Shown in pieces: positions 13,040 to 20,419 of a DNA stretch of 30,061 nucleotides. The position numbers and the translations under genes were made by a program. Each line of letters begins with the position of its first letter. Within the stretch, counting starts at the first letter, position 1. Location of the stretch: the IMG/VR virus record IMGVR_UViG_3300007734_000555, positions 1 to 30,061 of that record. One strand, 5' to 3'. Source of the DNA: a virus. The notes beneath the pieces were generated by a model that saw only the letters and a list, made by a program, of their open reading frames with translations, searched no databases and had not been told where the DNA came from.

Positions 13040-13610
13040 GAAGAAAAACGGCTTGTCCTACCTATCATGGGCTTGGGCATGGGCAGAGGCTCTCAAAGCT
13101 GACCCTGCCGCTACCTACAATGTAGAGATGTTTGGAGACAAGTGTTTTATGGACATCAATGGTACGGCAATGGTGTTCGTTACCGCTACGATGTTTGGCA
13201 AACCAATGACTTGTCAATTGCCTGTGATGGACTACAGAAACAAGGCCATCCCCAACCCTGATGCTTTTGCAGTCAACACAGCCATCATGCGTTGCATGAC
13301 CAAAGCCCTGGCACTACATGGACTTGGGATGTATTTGTATAGTGGTGAAGACTTGCCTGAAGAGGGTGATAAACATGAAAAAGTAATCATCACACCGACA
13401 CAAGGTGCAGCAGATAATATTCCTCCAGAGGAATTACAGTACTTGCAAGAGATGGCAGTTGAATTGATTGCCACTTGTGAGCAAGGTGACCCCAAGTCCG
13501 CTTGGGATAAGTTGGAATCAGAGAAACTAGATAGCGAACAGAAAGTTGCTCTCTGGACCCTGCTTCCCAGTAAAGTGCGTTCAGCATTAAAAAAGGCTAA
13601 GGAAATTTAA
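12993..13610 (+). CDS. Single-strand annealing protein (DUF1071)
   Basis: 205 residues with the DUF1071 signature [18 protein letters not shown] (residues 21-38) and the following [13 protein letters not shown] and [22 protein letters not shown]. The family belongs to phage recombinases related to Rad52-type annealing proteins. It pairs complementary single strands in recombination-dependent replication. An AGGAG site (part of ACAGGAGTAAATATG) lies before the ATG. It is followed at once by an SSB-like gene (TAATG overlap). The C-terminal 60 residues form an acidic helical tail. Confidence 0.85.
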   Translation: MSIEALLKKNVNDHVEKKNGLSYLSWAWAWAEALKADPAATYNVEMFGDKCFMDINGTAMVFVTATMFGKPMTCQLPVMDYRNKAIPNPDAFAVNTAIMRCMTKALALHGLGMYLYSGEDLPEEGDKHEKVIITPTQGAADNIPPEELQYLQEMAVELIATCEQGDPKSAWDKLESEKLDSEQKVALWTLLPSKVRSALKKAKEI

Positions 13611-13846
13611 TGGAAAAAAAAGATAACTCTGGTGTTTTGTTTCGCAATGACAAGAAGGAAACAGAAAAGCACCCTGATTACAAAGGAAACATCACTGTAA
13701 ATGGTCAGGATTTCTGGCTATCTGCATGGATTAAAGAGGGTAAATCAGGAAAATTCATGGGTTTAGCAGTATCACCCAAAGAAGACTATCAGCCCAAACA
13801 AGCCCCTAAAAAAGCAAGTTTTGATGATGAGTCAATGCCTTTTTAA
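13610..13846 (+). CDS. Small SSB-like / annealing partner protein
   Basis: 78 residues. Beta-type segments [20 protein letters not shown] and KFMGLAVSP are followed by a flexible basic linker and the acidic tip DDESMPF, which resembles the C-terminal tip of bacterial SSB (DDDIPF) used to recruit repair proteins. It is much shorter than standard SSB (about 170 residues). TAATG overlap with the annealing protein suggests that both work on single-stranded DNA. Known from several phages as a small conserved protein, to my recall. Confidence 0.7.
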   Translation: MEKKDNSGVLFRNDKKETEKHPDYKGNITVNGQDFWLSAWIKEGKSGKFMGLAVSPKEDYQPKQAPKKASFDDESMPF

Positions 13847-13859
13847 GTTAATATAACCA

Positions 13860-13919
13860 CGGGGTGAAAGCTGTGCAAAGAGTTTTAAAGCTTGCGGACG
13901 AGCAGCCGTAGCCCCACCC
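13860..13919 (+). ncRNA. Structured RNA leader before winged-helix gene
   Basis: Nested pairs can be drawn: GGGGT/GCCCC (13861-13865 with 13911-13915), GCTGT/GCAGC (13870-13874 with 13902-13906) and GCAA/TTGC (13875-13878 with 13892-13895). The element ends just before the AGGAG of the next gene, so it may be a translational control structure or processed RNA. A 15-codon GTG frame (13864-13911) lies inside it and could alternatively be a leader peptide. Confidence 0.4.
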
Positions 13920-13934
13920 AATAGGAGTTAATAA

Positions 13935-14264
13935 ATGAGTGATATTTTTGGAAGCATGAAAGAATCAATGGAAAGATTCTTTGGTACGCCAGCATTTAAA
14001 CTGGCTAGAAGACAAGACCCTGTAACGAGCCATCAGGCGGCTCAAGCAGTTGATACCACCAAGCTAGAAACAATGGTCTATGAGGCCATTAAGAGCCATC
14101 CAGATGGATGTATCTCAGATGAGATACTTCATATGTATCCGCAGTACCCATATTCCTCAATAACAGCAAGGTATCGTGCTTTGTTAGACAAGGATTTGAT
14201 TGAAGTATCGGGTGTCAAACGTGGCAGGTTTGGCAGAAATCAACGAATTATGAAGGCCAAATAA
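13935..14264 (+). CDS. Winged-helix DNA-binding protein
   Basis: 109 residues. After a polar start, RRQDPVTSHQAAQAV (25-39) leads to a winged helix: LETMVYEAIKSHPDGCISDE, then SSITARYRALLDKDL and a wing (IEVSGVKRGRFG). This pattern is common in small phage proteins near replication genes. It follows the structured RNA and has an AGGAG site. Its TAA overlaps the next ATG (TAATG). May be a regulator; target unknown. Confidence 0.75.
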   Translation: MSDIFGSMKESMERFFGTPAFKLARRQDPVTSHQAAQAVDTTKLETMVYEAIKSHPDGCISDEILHMYPQYPYSSITARYRALLDKDLIEVSGVKRGRFGRNQRIMKAK

Positions 14265-14443
14265 TGCTAGAAAAACCACCACATTCCAAGATTAGTTACC
14301 CATCTACCCCAACAAAAGACTTTAAGTGGTCTTCTGGATCTGATGTCCAAGCTATTTGGAGAAAGCATGGTTGGTGTCCACCAAGCGAGAAGATGCTGCC
14401 ACCACCACCTGAAAAAGTTATGGAATTAAGGAGAGTTAGATAA
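14264..14443 (+). CDS. Unknown 59-residue proline-rich protein
   Basis: Begins and ends with TAATG overlaps to its neighbours, which supports it strongly. The sequence includes FKWSSGSDVQAIWRKHGW then CPPSEK and four prolines in a row, and ends in a basic RRVR. Similar IWR-x2-GW-PPSE motifs are known in phage hypothetical proteins by recall. Function unknown. Confidence 0.7.
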   Translation: MLEKPPHSKISYPSTPTKDFKWSSGSDVQAIWRKHGWCPPSEKMLPPPPEKVMELRRVR

Positions 14444-14751
14444 TGTCTTACGCTGATATTGAAATTCGCATAATCCAATGGGCAGAAGCCCGAAAGATTA
14501 TCCCCAATAGCAACCCAGAGTCTCAGCTTCTAAAAGCAGTCTCTGAAATAGGAGAATTAGCCGATGCCACGATTAAAAAAGACCGAGAAGCTATTGTTGA
14601 TTCTGTTGGCGATGTCATGGTGTGCCTTATTAACTACTGCGCTCTTCAAGACATCAATCTGGTAAACTGCATGGAAGTTGCATACGATCAGATTAAAAAT
14701 AGGCGGGGCATACTATTGCCCAATGGAGTGTTCCAAAAGGAAGTTACTTAG
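14443..14751 (+). CDS. MazG-like nucleotide pyrophosphohydrolase
   Basis: 102 residues of a single MazG-type helical domain. The metal-binding residues fit SEIGELADA (E35, E38) and DSVGDVMVCL (D53, D57). Such phage enzymes hydrolyse (d)NTPs or alarmones and may help keep the host active. TAATG overlap upstream. Its 3' end overlaps by eight bases the end of a gene on the other strand. Confidence 0.8.
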   Translation: MSYADIEIRIIQWAEARKIIPNSNPESQLLKAVSEIGELADATIKKDREAIVDSVGDVMVCLINYCALQDINLVNCMEVAYDQIKNRRGILLPNGVFQKEVT

Positions 14752-14887
14752 CCAATAGATAAAGCCCCACATTGCTAAAACTGTAACCTGCGTACACAAT
14801 AGCCATGTGTGGGTTATCTTTCCATAACTGCTCACCAGCTATGTAAGCGTAAATTGCCCCTGTGAGAATGATTAGCCAAGCACTCAA
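14744..14887 (-). CDS. 47-residue membrane protein
   Basis: The start is TTG (14887-14885), overlapping the stop of the metallophosphatase as TTGA. The protein has two hydrophobic segments: SAWLIILTGAIYAYIAG and MAIVYAGYSFSNVGLYLLA, joined by EQLWKDNPH. By recall, similar GAIYAY ... VYAGY-FSN proteins occur in phages. It is convergent with, and overlaps, the MazG gene. Function unknown, probably inner membrane. Confidence 0.65.
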   Translation of the reverse strand: MSAWLIILTGAIYAYIAGEQLWKDNPHMAIVYAGYSFSNVGLYLLAK

Positions 14888-15870
14888 AACGCACCTACAT
14901 CAATCACTTCACCCCTAAACTGAATCAAGTCTTCATCAAATTTATGGACGAGTTCAGGCCATAAAAGCTGACCATTGAAGAAGTTTAACACCGCAAAGCC
15001 TGATCTGTGGTTACTTGGGTTTATCTCAGCATAAGTAAATTGTGGCCCATCAGTCTCAGCTAAAGTTCCTGTATCCACACCATAACGAATCCCGTTATAG
15101 TCGCTAAAAGGAGTCACTTTTAGGCTATGTAAATGTCCAGTTACTACGGATACACCAGCGTTAACAGTATTGTTGTGTGTGGCATGAACACCACCTTTGT
15201 AACGATGTTTAACAATTAAGTTATCTGTAGGCCATACTGCCCAACAGAAGTCCCACTCTGGGATATGGTCTGTCAGCTTAAAGCCTTGAACTTCCTTAAA
15301 TTGTGGTGCGTGTTGCGCTAATCTGTTGCCAAACCGAATATCGTGATTGCCCCATGTAAACAAGAGCTTTACATTGTGCCTCGCTGCTTTAGCAACTTCC
15401 TCTATCTCACCCAATGCACCCTGACAAGCCTTTAGCTCTTGGATGACAGAAGTCTGTGGTTGGTCAGTTATATCATGGCGAGATATAGACGCTCCATCAA
15501 AAGCATCCCCGTTACATATCACCGCCTTGGGTTTGAACTGTTCTATAGCCCATAGAAGCCCTTTAAAGGCCGTTGTACGCTGACTTGGGATGAAGTGGGC
15601 ATCTGAGAACACAATTACTGTTCCGTCCAGTATGCCAAGATTTATCTGTTTTAAAGGAGAGAAGGATTTTGGCTTGTTAGCGGCATAGTTAGCACCACGA
15701 TGGTCTTTTGCTATTAAAGTTACTTTGTAGGTATCTTCAATCCACCTTCTACGCAGATGAACTGCTCTGTTTGGAATTCCAAGATGTTTGGCTATTTCAG
15801 TTGCAGATTGCATTTGCTCCCAAAGTTGGATAAATTCCATATCCGTACACGTTTCATTATGAGCGCCCAT
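14884..15870 (-). CDS. Metallophosphatase with N-terminal HTH
   Basis: 328 residues. Residues 10-45 (EFIQLWEQMQSATEIAKHLG, IPNRAVHLRRRWIE) form a helix-turn-helix. From about 84 the calcineurin-like phosphoesterase motifs follow: SDAHF (D90, H92), NGDAFD (120-125), GNHD (174-177), H229 and GHLH (245-248), so the two-metal site is complete. Substrate unknown; nucleic acid is possible because of the HTH. The start overlaps the metallopeptidase end by 14 bases; M11 is an alternative. Confidence 0.85.
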   Translation of the reverse strand: MGAHNETCTDMEFIQLWEQMQSATEIAKHLGIPNRAVHLRRRWIEDTYKVTLIAKDHRGANYAANKPKSFSPLKQINLGILDGTVIVFSDAHFIPSQRTTAFKGLLWAIEQFKPKAVICNGDAFDGASISRHDITDQPQTSVIQELKACQGALGEIEEVAKAARHNVKLLFTWGNHDIRFGNRLAQHAPQFKEVQGFKLTDHIPEWDFCWAVWPTDNLIVKHRYKGGVHATHNNTVNAGVSVVTGHLHSLKVTPFSDYNGIRYGVDTGTLAETDGPQFTYAEINPSNHRSGFAVLNFFNGQLLWPELVHKFDEDLIQFRGEVIDVGAF

Positions 15871-16231
15871 TGGAATCCCTTGAAAGTAACTTTTCTAGCA
15901 GATTGATGACCCTATGCTCTTGCATCTCAACCTCGTCTTGAGAGGATTTAGGGTCTTGCGCCACAGTCATTAAATCGTGTAGAAACACATGAAGTAACTC
16001 GTGTAAAGCAGTCTGATCCAAAGATTCTGGTGTGATCTTCTCAGCACCAAAGTCGCCTAGTCTGTAAGTAGCTAATCTAGCCGCAGAATTAAACTCCACA
16101 GAAGCCATAGCAGCCTTTGCAGGTTTACTTCCCTTTTCTATACGCCAATCACCAAGACTAAGCACTTGTTGCCACTTTTTGACACAATGTGCGAAGTGTA
16201 CGACATCTTGTGGTGTAGGAATGTTAGGCAT
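15857..16231 (-). CDS. Putative zinc metallopeptidase-like protein
   Basis: 124 residues with a gluzincin-type HELLH (77-81) in TALHELLHVFLHDL and acidic/histidine residues further on (VEMQEHRVIN) that might give the third ligand. A beta region precedes it (MASVEFNSAARLATYRL). Many phages have such short HExxH proteins; their targets are not known. It lies between lysozyme and metallophosphatase genes in the late operon. Confidence 0.75.
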   Translation of the reverse strand: MPNIPTPQDVVHFAHCVKKWQQVLSLGDWRIEKGSKPAKAAMASVEFNSAARLATYRLGDFGAEKITPESLDQTALHELLHVFLHDLMTVAQDPKSSQDEVEMQEHRVINLLEKLLSRDSNGRS

Positions 16232-16261
16232 TACAACACCTTATAGGATATTTATTACAGT

Positions 16262-16762
16262 TTAGTTTAACAAAGAGCACTCAGCTTGTCTGCGTTTGAG
16301 AAGACCAGGCAACACTTTCCCGCCACCTTTAGTCCACAACATAAAGGCTTCTGCTGCCCCATTCCAATCCTCACGATTGATTTTCATGCGGATAGTTGAC
16401 CTCTGGTAGTTGCCTAAACCTGCGTTGTAAGCAAAACTGGTAGCAGCGTCAAATTTACTTTGATGATTAACAAGATTAGGGCTAAGTCGAAGAACACCAC
16501 GTTCAAAAGAATTGATGTCCACCTTGAATAAATCAACCAGTTCCTCTTTTGACCATACACGATTATCTTCCCCCTTGAGTTGGTAATCAGACCTGATAAG
16601 CCCTGTATAACCTTCTTTACGGACGTTTGGAAGGCTTAATTGGTCTGCATACATAGCGTGACCCCACCCAACAGTCCAAATCGCAGCACTGCACCGATAC
16701 GGCCTGTTCCTGTAGCCTTCATAGAAGTGCATCAAGTCCTCACCAGCTTTGCTGACTTTCAT
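16262..16762 (-). CDS. Endolysin, GH24 lysozyme
   Basis: 166 residues, cutting the peptidoglycan glycan chain. The GH24 motif is seen as YEGYRNRPYRCSAAIWTVGWGH: E15 is the catalytic acid, T30 matches T26 of T4 lysozyme, and C24 stands where T4 has D20. Cys at this site is known in other phage lysozymes and supports activity in T4. A C-terminal LPGLLKRRQAEC is typical. No signal peptide is visible, so export depends on the holin. ATG overlaps the holin stop (ATGA). Confidence 0.9.
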   Translation of the reverse strand: MKVSKAGEDLMHFYEGYRNRPYRCSAAIWTVGWGHAMYADQLSLPNVRKEGYTGLIRSDYQLKGEDNRVWSKEELVDLFKVDINSFERGVLRLSPNLVNHQSKFDAATSFAYNAGLGNYQRSTIRMKINREDWNGAAEAFMLWTKGGGKVLPGLLKRRQAECSLLN

Positions 16763-17262
16763 TTCTTAGACCAACCTCTTGAGCCAAACCAGAAGCCAAT
16801 AATTCCACCCAACATTGCCATTTCATCAGTAGAGAAAATGATGTCTGACAAGCGAATCAAGTCATCTATGCTCATCACTAAGCTAGGGCGAGAGTAGATA
16901 TAGTAGGCAATCCAAGCATTGATGGCACATAACTCAAAGACAAAGATATAGGTAACTGTAGGTCTAACAGTACCGACATAGTTGGCAACCCATTGAGAAG
17001 CCTTCTCTAAGACCTTCTCATCGTGTTTTAAAGCCGCCTCAGTCATCTGTGCCTCTGCTTGCATGGCAATCTGATCTGTGCGAATCTCCTCCATACGCTC
17101 TTGAGCAGCAAAGCCTTGAGCCATCATCTGAAGTTGTAATTCAACCTGAATCCTAGATAAAGCTAACTCATGCTTTTGGTCTGCCTTATTCTGGAAGAAG
17201 TCTAGTAGTTTTGGTAAACCTGAAATTAACAGGCCACCAAGTGTTGAGAAAAGAGAAAGCAT
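16759..17262 (-). CDS. Holin (3TM-type)
   Basis: 167 residues. Hydrophobic parts are residues 1-20 (SLFSTLGGLLISGLPKLLDF), about 108-125 (VTYIFVFELCAINAWIAYY) and 145-162 (AMLGGIIGFWFGSRGW). A long charged helix lies between the first and second. This is the layout of the Holin_3TM family that goes with GH24 endolysins. It opens the inner membrane to release the lysozyme encoded next. Name rests on layout and position. Confidence 0.75.
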   Translation of the reverse strand: MLSLFSTLGGLLISGLPKLLDFFQNKADQKHELALSRIQVELQLQMMAQGFAAQERMEEIRTDQIAMQAEAQMTEAALKHDEKVLEKASQWVANYVGTVRPTVTYIFVFELCAINAWIAYYIYSRPSLVMSIDDLIRLSDIIFSTDEMAMLGGIIGFWFGSRGWSKK

Positions 17263-17264
17263 TA

Positions 17265-17540
17265 TTAGTCCTTACATTTAGATTTATCGTCACCTTGCAT
17301 GAGTTTTACCCCAGACAAAAAGCCAATCATACCGCCAACAATTGTTTGAAATGCTGGCCCAATCAAGGCAAAAATTAAACCATTTTCAACTTCTTTTGCC
17401 CACAGACCAAGTAAAAAAGCTCCAACCATTGCCAACATACAAAGGCATAAAGTTGTCGAAACAATCATAGTGACATAAAAAGTCAATTTCTCTTTAGTGT
17501 TTGAAATCGGCTTGCGTAAAGTGCGTGTTGGTCTATTCAT
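17265..17540 (-). CDS. Two-helix membrane protein, second holin-like
   Basis: 91 residues with two membrane segments (FYVTMIVSTTLCLCMLAMVGAFLLG, read in two parts, and LIFALIGPAFQTIVGGMIGF), a basic N-terminus and a charged C-terminus (DDKSKCKD). Size and layout are typical of class II holins or antiholins. Just upstream of the 3TM holin in the lysis block. Confidence 0.7.
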   Translation of the reverse strand: MNRPTRTLRKPISNTKEKLTFYVTMIVSTTLCLCMLAMVGAFLLGLWAKEVENGLIFALIGPAFQTIVGGMIGFLSGVKLMQGDDKSKCKD

Positions 17541-17773
17541 ACATAAATATCTAGTTTACGATTCTGAAATATCTCCATACGGAGTCGCTCTTGAACTACT
17601 TTTTTTGTGTAAATCTCAAAGGCCAAATCTTGCAATTCAGTTTTCTTTTGCTTGGCTATCTCATTTACCTTGTTCATTTCATGTTGTTTCTCTAACTTTG
17701 CTTGAGCAAGGTCATGCCTGTCTGGATACCCAGAAGGTTGAACTGTTGGGAATAGCTTGATTGTGTCTATCAT
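17537..17773 (-). CDS. Coiled-coil protein in lysis block
   Basis: 78 residues, no signal or membrane segment. From about residue 22 it is one long charged helix (LAQAKLEKQHEMNKVNEIAK and on), ending in RKLDIYV. Both ends overlap neighbours by ATGA. Similar short proteins lie near lysis genes in other phages by recall. A spanin role is unlikely without an anchor. Confidence 0.65.
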   Translation of the reverse strand: MIDTIKLFPTVQPSGYPDRHDLAQAKLEKQHEMNKVNEIAKQKKTELQDLAFEIYTKKVVQERLRMEIFQNRKLDIYV

Positions 17774-18057
17774 TTCTTCTCCCTTTCCAGTGCTTCTTTG
17801 TACCCATGAATCACCAATGCCCTTAAATGATGTGAATCAGCATTACCAGCCCACTCAGCCAAGTTGTTCCAGATTACTTTAAAGTCGGTACTTCTGCACA
17901 ATTGTTGATGTTTTGTAAGCCACTCAACCATCAATCTATGTCTTTCAGTCGGATCGTGTATTCCCCAAGCAATAGAGTAAAACTCACGCACACTACATAG
18001 GTCTTTTCCTGTAGATTGAAGTGAGAGGATAAGAACAAGTGCTACTAACCATCTCAC
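17770..18057 (-). CDS. Putative secreted protein in lysis block
   Basis: 95 residues from GTG 18057, chosen because it overlaps the stop of the membrane peptide before it (GTGA); a TTG at 18069 is the alternative. It starts with a signal-like segment (MRWLVALVLILSLQSTGKDLC) followed by a helical domain with YSIAWGIHDPTERHRLMVEW. The Cys could be a lipobox, but LSLQSTGKDLC fits poorly. A periplasmic role near lysis is possible. Confidence 0.65.
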   Translation of the reverse strand: MRWLVALVLILSLQSTGKDLCSVREFYSIAWGIHDPTERHRLMVEWLTKHQQLCRSTDFKVIWNNLAEWAGNADSHHLRALVIHGYKEALEREKK

Positions 18058-18146
18058 GGCATCGCCCAAATTATGATGTAACTACCAAATATCACAAACA
18101 ATGTGATACAGACTGCCGCAATGATTGCTACAGCCCAATCTTTCAT
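18054..18146 (-). CDS. 30-residue single-pass membrane protein
   Basis: ATG at 18146, GTGA overlap with the next gene. The peptide MKDWAVAIIAAVCITLFVIF is a membrane helix and it ends GSYIIIWAMP. Similar MKD ... AIW-MP peptides are found in phage late regions by recall. Starts two bases after the preceding gene's stop. Function unknown. Confidence 0.65.
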   Translation of the reverse strand: MKDWAVAIIAAVCITLFVIFGSYIIIWAMP

Positions 18147-18148
18147 TT

Positions 18149-20410
18149 TTAATATGACAAAGGAATCTTAGCCCTTGCCGATTCCATTAACAAAGAAGTT
18201 AAGTCTCTGCTTGTGCGATTAACACCAGCTTCATCGCCTTTTTCTTGCATAGCCATTGATTGACTCATAAGATTTTTTAACTCAGAGTTAAAAATTGCTT
18301 GTCGTTGTTGGTCAATAGTCGTGGTTGGTTGAGGTGGTGGTGCGCCTATTTCTGGTGGTAACTCAATGTTTGTTGAAGGCATACTCATTAACTCTGGTGG
18401 TAACTCAATATTTGGTGGCATCTCAATATTTGGCTCTTGCATTGGTACTTGAGTTTGAGTTGTTGGCAATGCCGTTGTGGCAGCCGCAAATGGAAGTATT
18501 GGGCTTGCCTTATCTAAATCAACCAAAGATTGCAAAGTATTCTTGCTTTGAGGCGAAATAGCCGCATTCTGTAAAAACTTTTTACCCTCACCAGAAAGTA
18601 ATACTGACATCAACTGTTGCTCTGTCAGACCCTTATCTTTAAAAATAGCATTTACTGCGTCTGTCGTTAATCGAGTCGCTTTTCCAATTTGATAGCCTCC
18701 AACAGTACCCGCTAAAGCCTCTATGTCTCTAGCAAGGCCACCACCAACAACAGCCTCATCTACTGGTGCAGTACCAATCTGTATCTTTCTAGTAAATACA
18801 GCAGCATCTTTCATTCTTTTGGAAAACTCAGACGCATTTGTTCCTAAAGCATCAACAACTTGACCAGCTAGGTTTGGATCAGTAGCTTTGACAGTATTCC
18901 ATTTATCTGAAATAGCACCAAGATCATAAGTGAATGTTCCATCTGGTTGTTTCTTATAAGCATCTTTCAAAAATTCATCAAAGACTCGCTTATCAATTGC
19001 TTTTAAAGATTCAGTACGATTTTCACCAACCCATTCTCTAAACTGTTGTCTTTGAGCAGGATTAGTTTGTTGATATGCTTTTGTTAAATCTTCAATCGTA
19101 ATTTCATTAAAAGATTTGTTTTGCAAAAATTTAGGAACGCCTTGCGAAATTAAAGCATCATATTCTTCAGAGGCAGTTTTATATTGATTTCTTGCTTGAA
19201 TCAGATAGCCAGCCGCTTTTTTCTGTGATACATCACTTGCTACTCTTGTAGTATTTGATAAATCATTAGCTAAACCACCAAATAAAGCATTGTTAACCCT
19301 TTTCATGTCATCTAGAGCTAACCCCGTGACAACAGAATCACCACCTTCTGCTTTTTTACCAAACTCATGTAAGAACCCCTGAAGTCTTTGAACAGTAAGT
19401 TTGTCTGGAATAGTTCCAGTTGGTGTATCAACAAGAAGTTTATTTTCTAACTTGTTTAAATAAGACAATACAGAATCATTGTCTGGATACTGCCCTCTTA
19501 GCTTTTCAATTGTTGCTCTTGTTGCTGTTGTTTCAACAAATGGAACATCTCCAGCTTGTTTAAATGCCTTGTTGAATGCTTCATTGCCAGCAGTATTTCT
19601 TGCATCTTTTACTGCTGCAAGTTTGTCTTGTATTGTTTTGGCAATGCCTGTAGCCGCTTCTTCTGGTGTTTGAACAGATGATCTTGGTCGAATACCCTTT
19701 AAAGCCTCTTTAGCCGCTTCATTTTCCATTGCAGTAAATAGTTCTGAATACTTTGGATTCTTACGCACTTTCTCAATCATGGCGGCAACTTCAGGCGAAG
19801 ATGAGCCTTGACCACGAACCATATAGTTCTGAAACATATTACGCTCAGAAGGATTTAACTCTCCCAAAAGCTCATCAGCCTTTGACATTAACTTTCTGTC
19901 TTTAAAGGCTTTCCATCCAAATTGAGCAAGTTGCGTCAATCCAACTAATCCAACGGCAATGTCTGGTGCTGATTGGAGAAGCGCACCCTCTTTAGAAGTT
20001 GCTTCAGGAGTCATTCCCGCAAACTCTAATGTTCGTTCACGCAACGAAGGCAATTTACCCGCCTCTTCGCCAAACATACCTTTCTTTCCAGCAATCAACT
20101 CTGACAATGTTGGAGAACGCTTTTCTTGATATAGGTTATATCCACCAATTGCAATGTCAGGAATGCCCGTTAGAAGCCCTGTAGCCGCAGAAACAACGCC
20201 AGAGCCTAGTTCACCAATAGTGCCTGTAGAACGTATTTGACTCTCAATTCGCCCAATATCTTTGTAATATTTGCTATTGATAATCGCACGAGAATCATTT
20301 GGTATTTCGCCACTTTTGATAGCAGTATTCAAGCGATCTTTAGCAGAATTTAACTGTTTAACAAGGGCATCGTATGCTTCTTGTCGTGTGTTAGGACGAT
20401 TGTCAGCCAT
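18149..20410 (-). CDS. Large virion protein, candidate ejection protein
   Basis: 753 residues. It has helical segments throughout, one hydrophobic region (about 90-115: VVSAATGLLTGIPDIAIGG), then a long KATA/TETRA-type helical middle. Near the end a proline-rich stretch has three related units (NIEMPPN, NIELPPE, NIELPPE) followed by a glutamine-rich helix. No enzymatic motif seen. Size, place after tail genes and before lysis genes, and helical low-complexity content fit podovirus internal virion proteins. Identity inferred from context only. Confidence 0.65.
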   Translation of the reverse strand: MADNRPNTRQEAYDALVKQLNSAKDRLNTAIKSGEIPNDSRAIINSKYYKDIGRIESQIRSTGTIGELGSGVVSAATGLLTGIPDIAIGGYNLYQEKRSPTLSELIAGKKGMFGEEAGKLPSLRERTLEFAGMTPEATSKEGALLQSAPDIAVGLVGLTQLAQFGWKAFKDRKLMSKADELLGELNPSERNMFQNYMVRGQGSSSPEVAAMIEKVRKNPKYSELFTAMENEAAKEALKGIRPRSSVQTPEEAATGIAKTIQDKLAAVKDARNTAGNEAFNKAFKQAGDVPFVETTATRATIEKLRGQYPDNDSVLSYLNKLENKLLVDTPTGTIPDKLTVQRLQGFLHEFGKKAEGGDSVVTGLALDDMKRVNNALFGGLANDLSNTTRVASDVSQKKAAGYLIQARNQYKTASEEYDALISQGVPKFLQNKSFNEITIEDLTKAYQQTNPAQRQQFREWVGENRTESLKAIDKRVFDEFLKDAYKKQPDGTFTYDLGAISDKWNTVKATDPNLAGQVVDALGTNASEFSKRMKDAAVFTRKIQIGTAPVDEAVVGGGLARDIEALAGTVGGYQIGKATRLTTDAVNAIFKDKGLTEQQLMSVLLSGEGKKFLQNAAISPQSKNTLQSLVDLDKASPILPFAAATTALPTTQTQVPMQEPNIEMPPNIELPPELMSMPSTNIELPPEIGAPPPQPTTTIDQQRQAIFNSELKNLMSQSMAMQEKGDEAGVNRTSRDLTSLLMESARAKIPLSY

Positions 20411-20419
20411 GATGATTCC

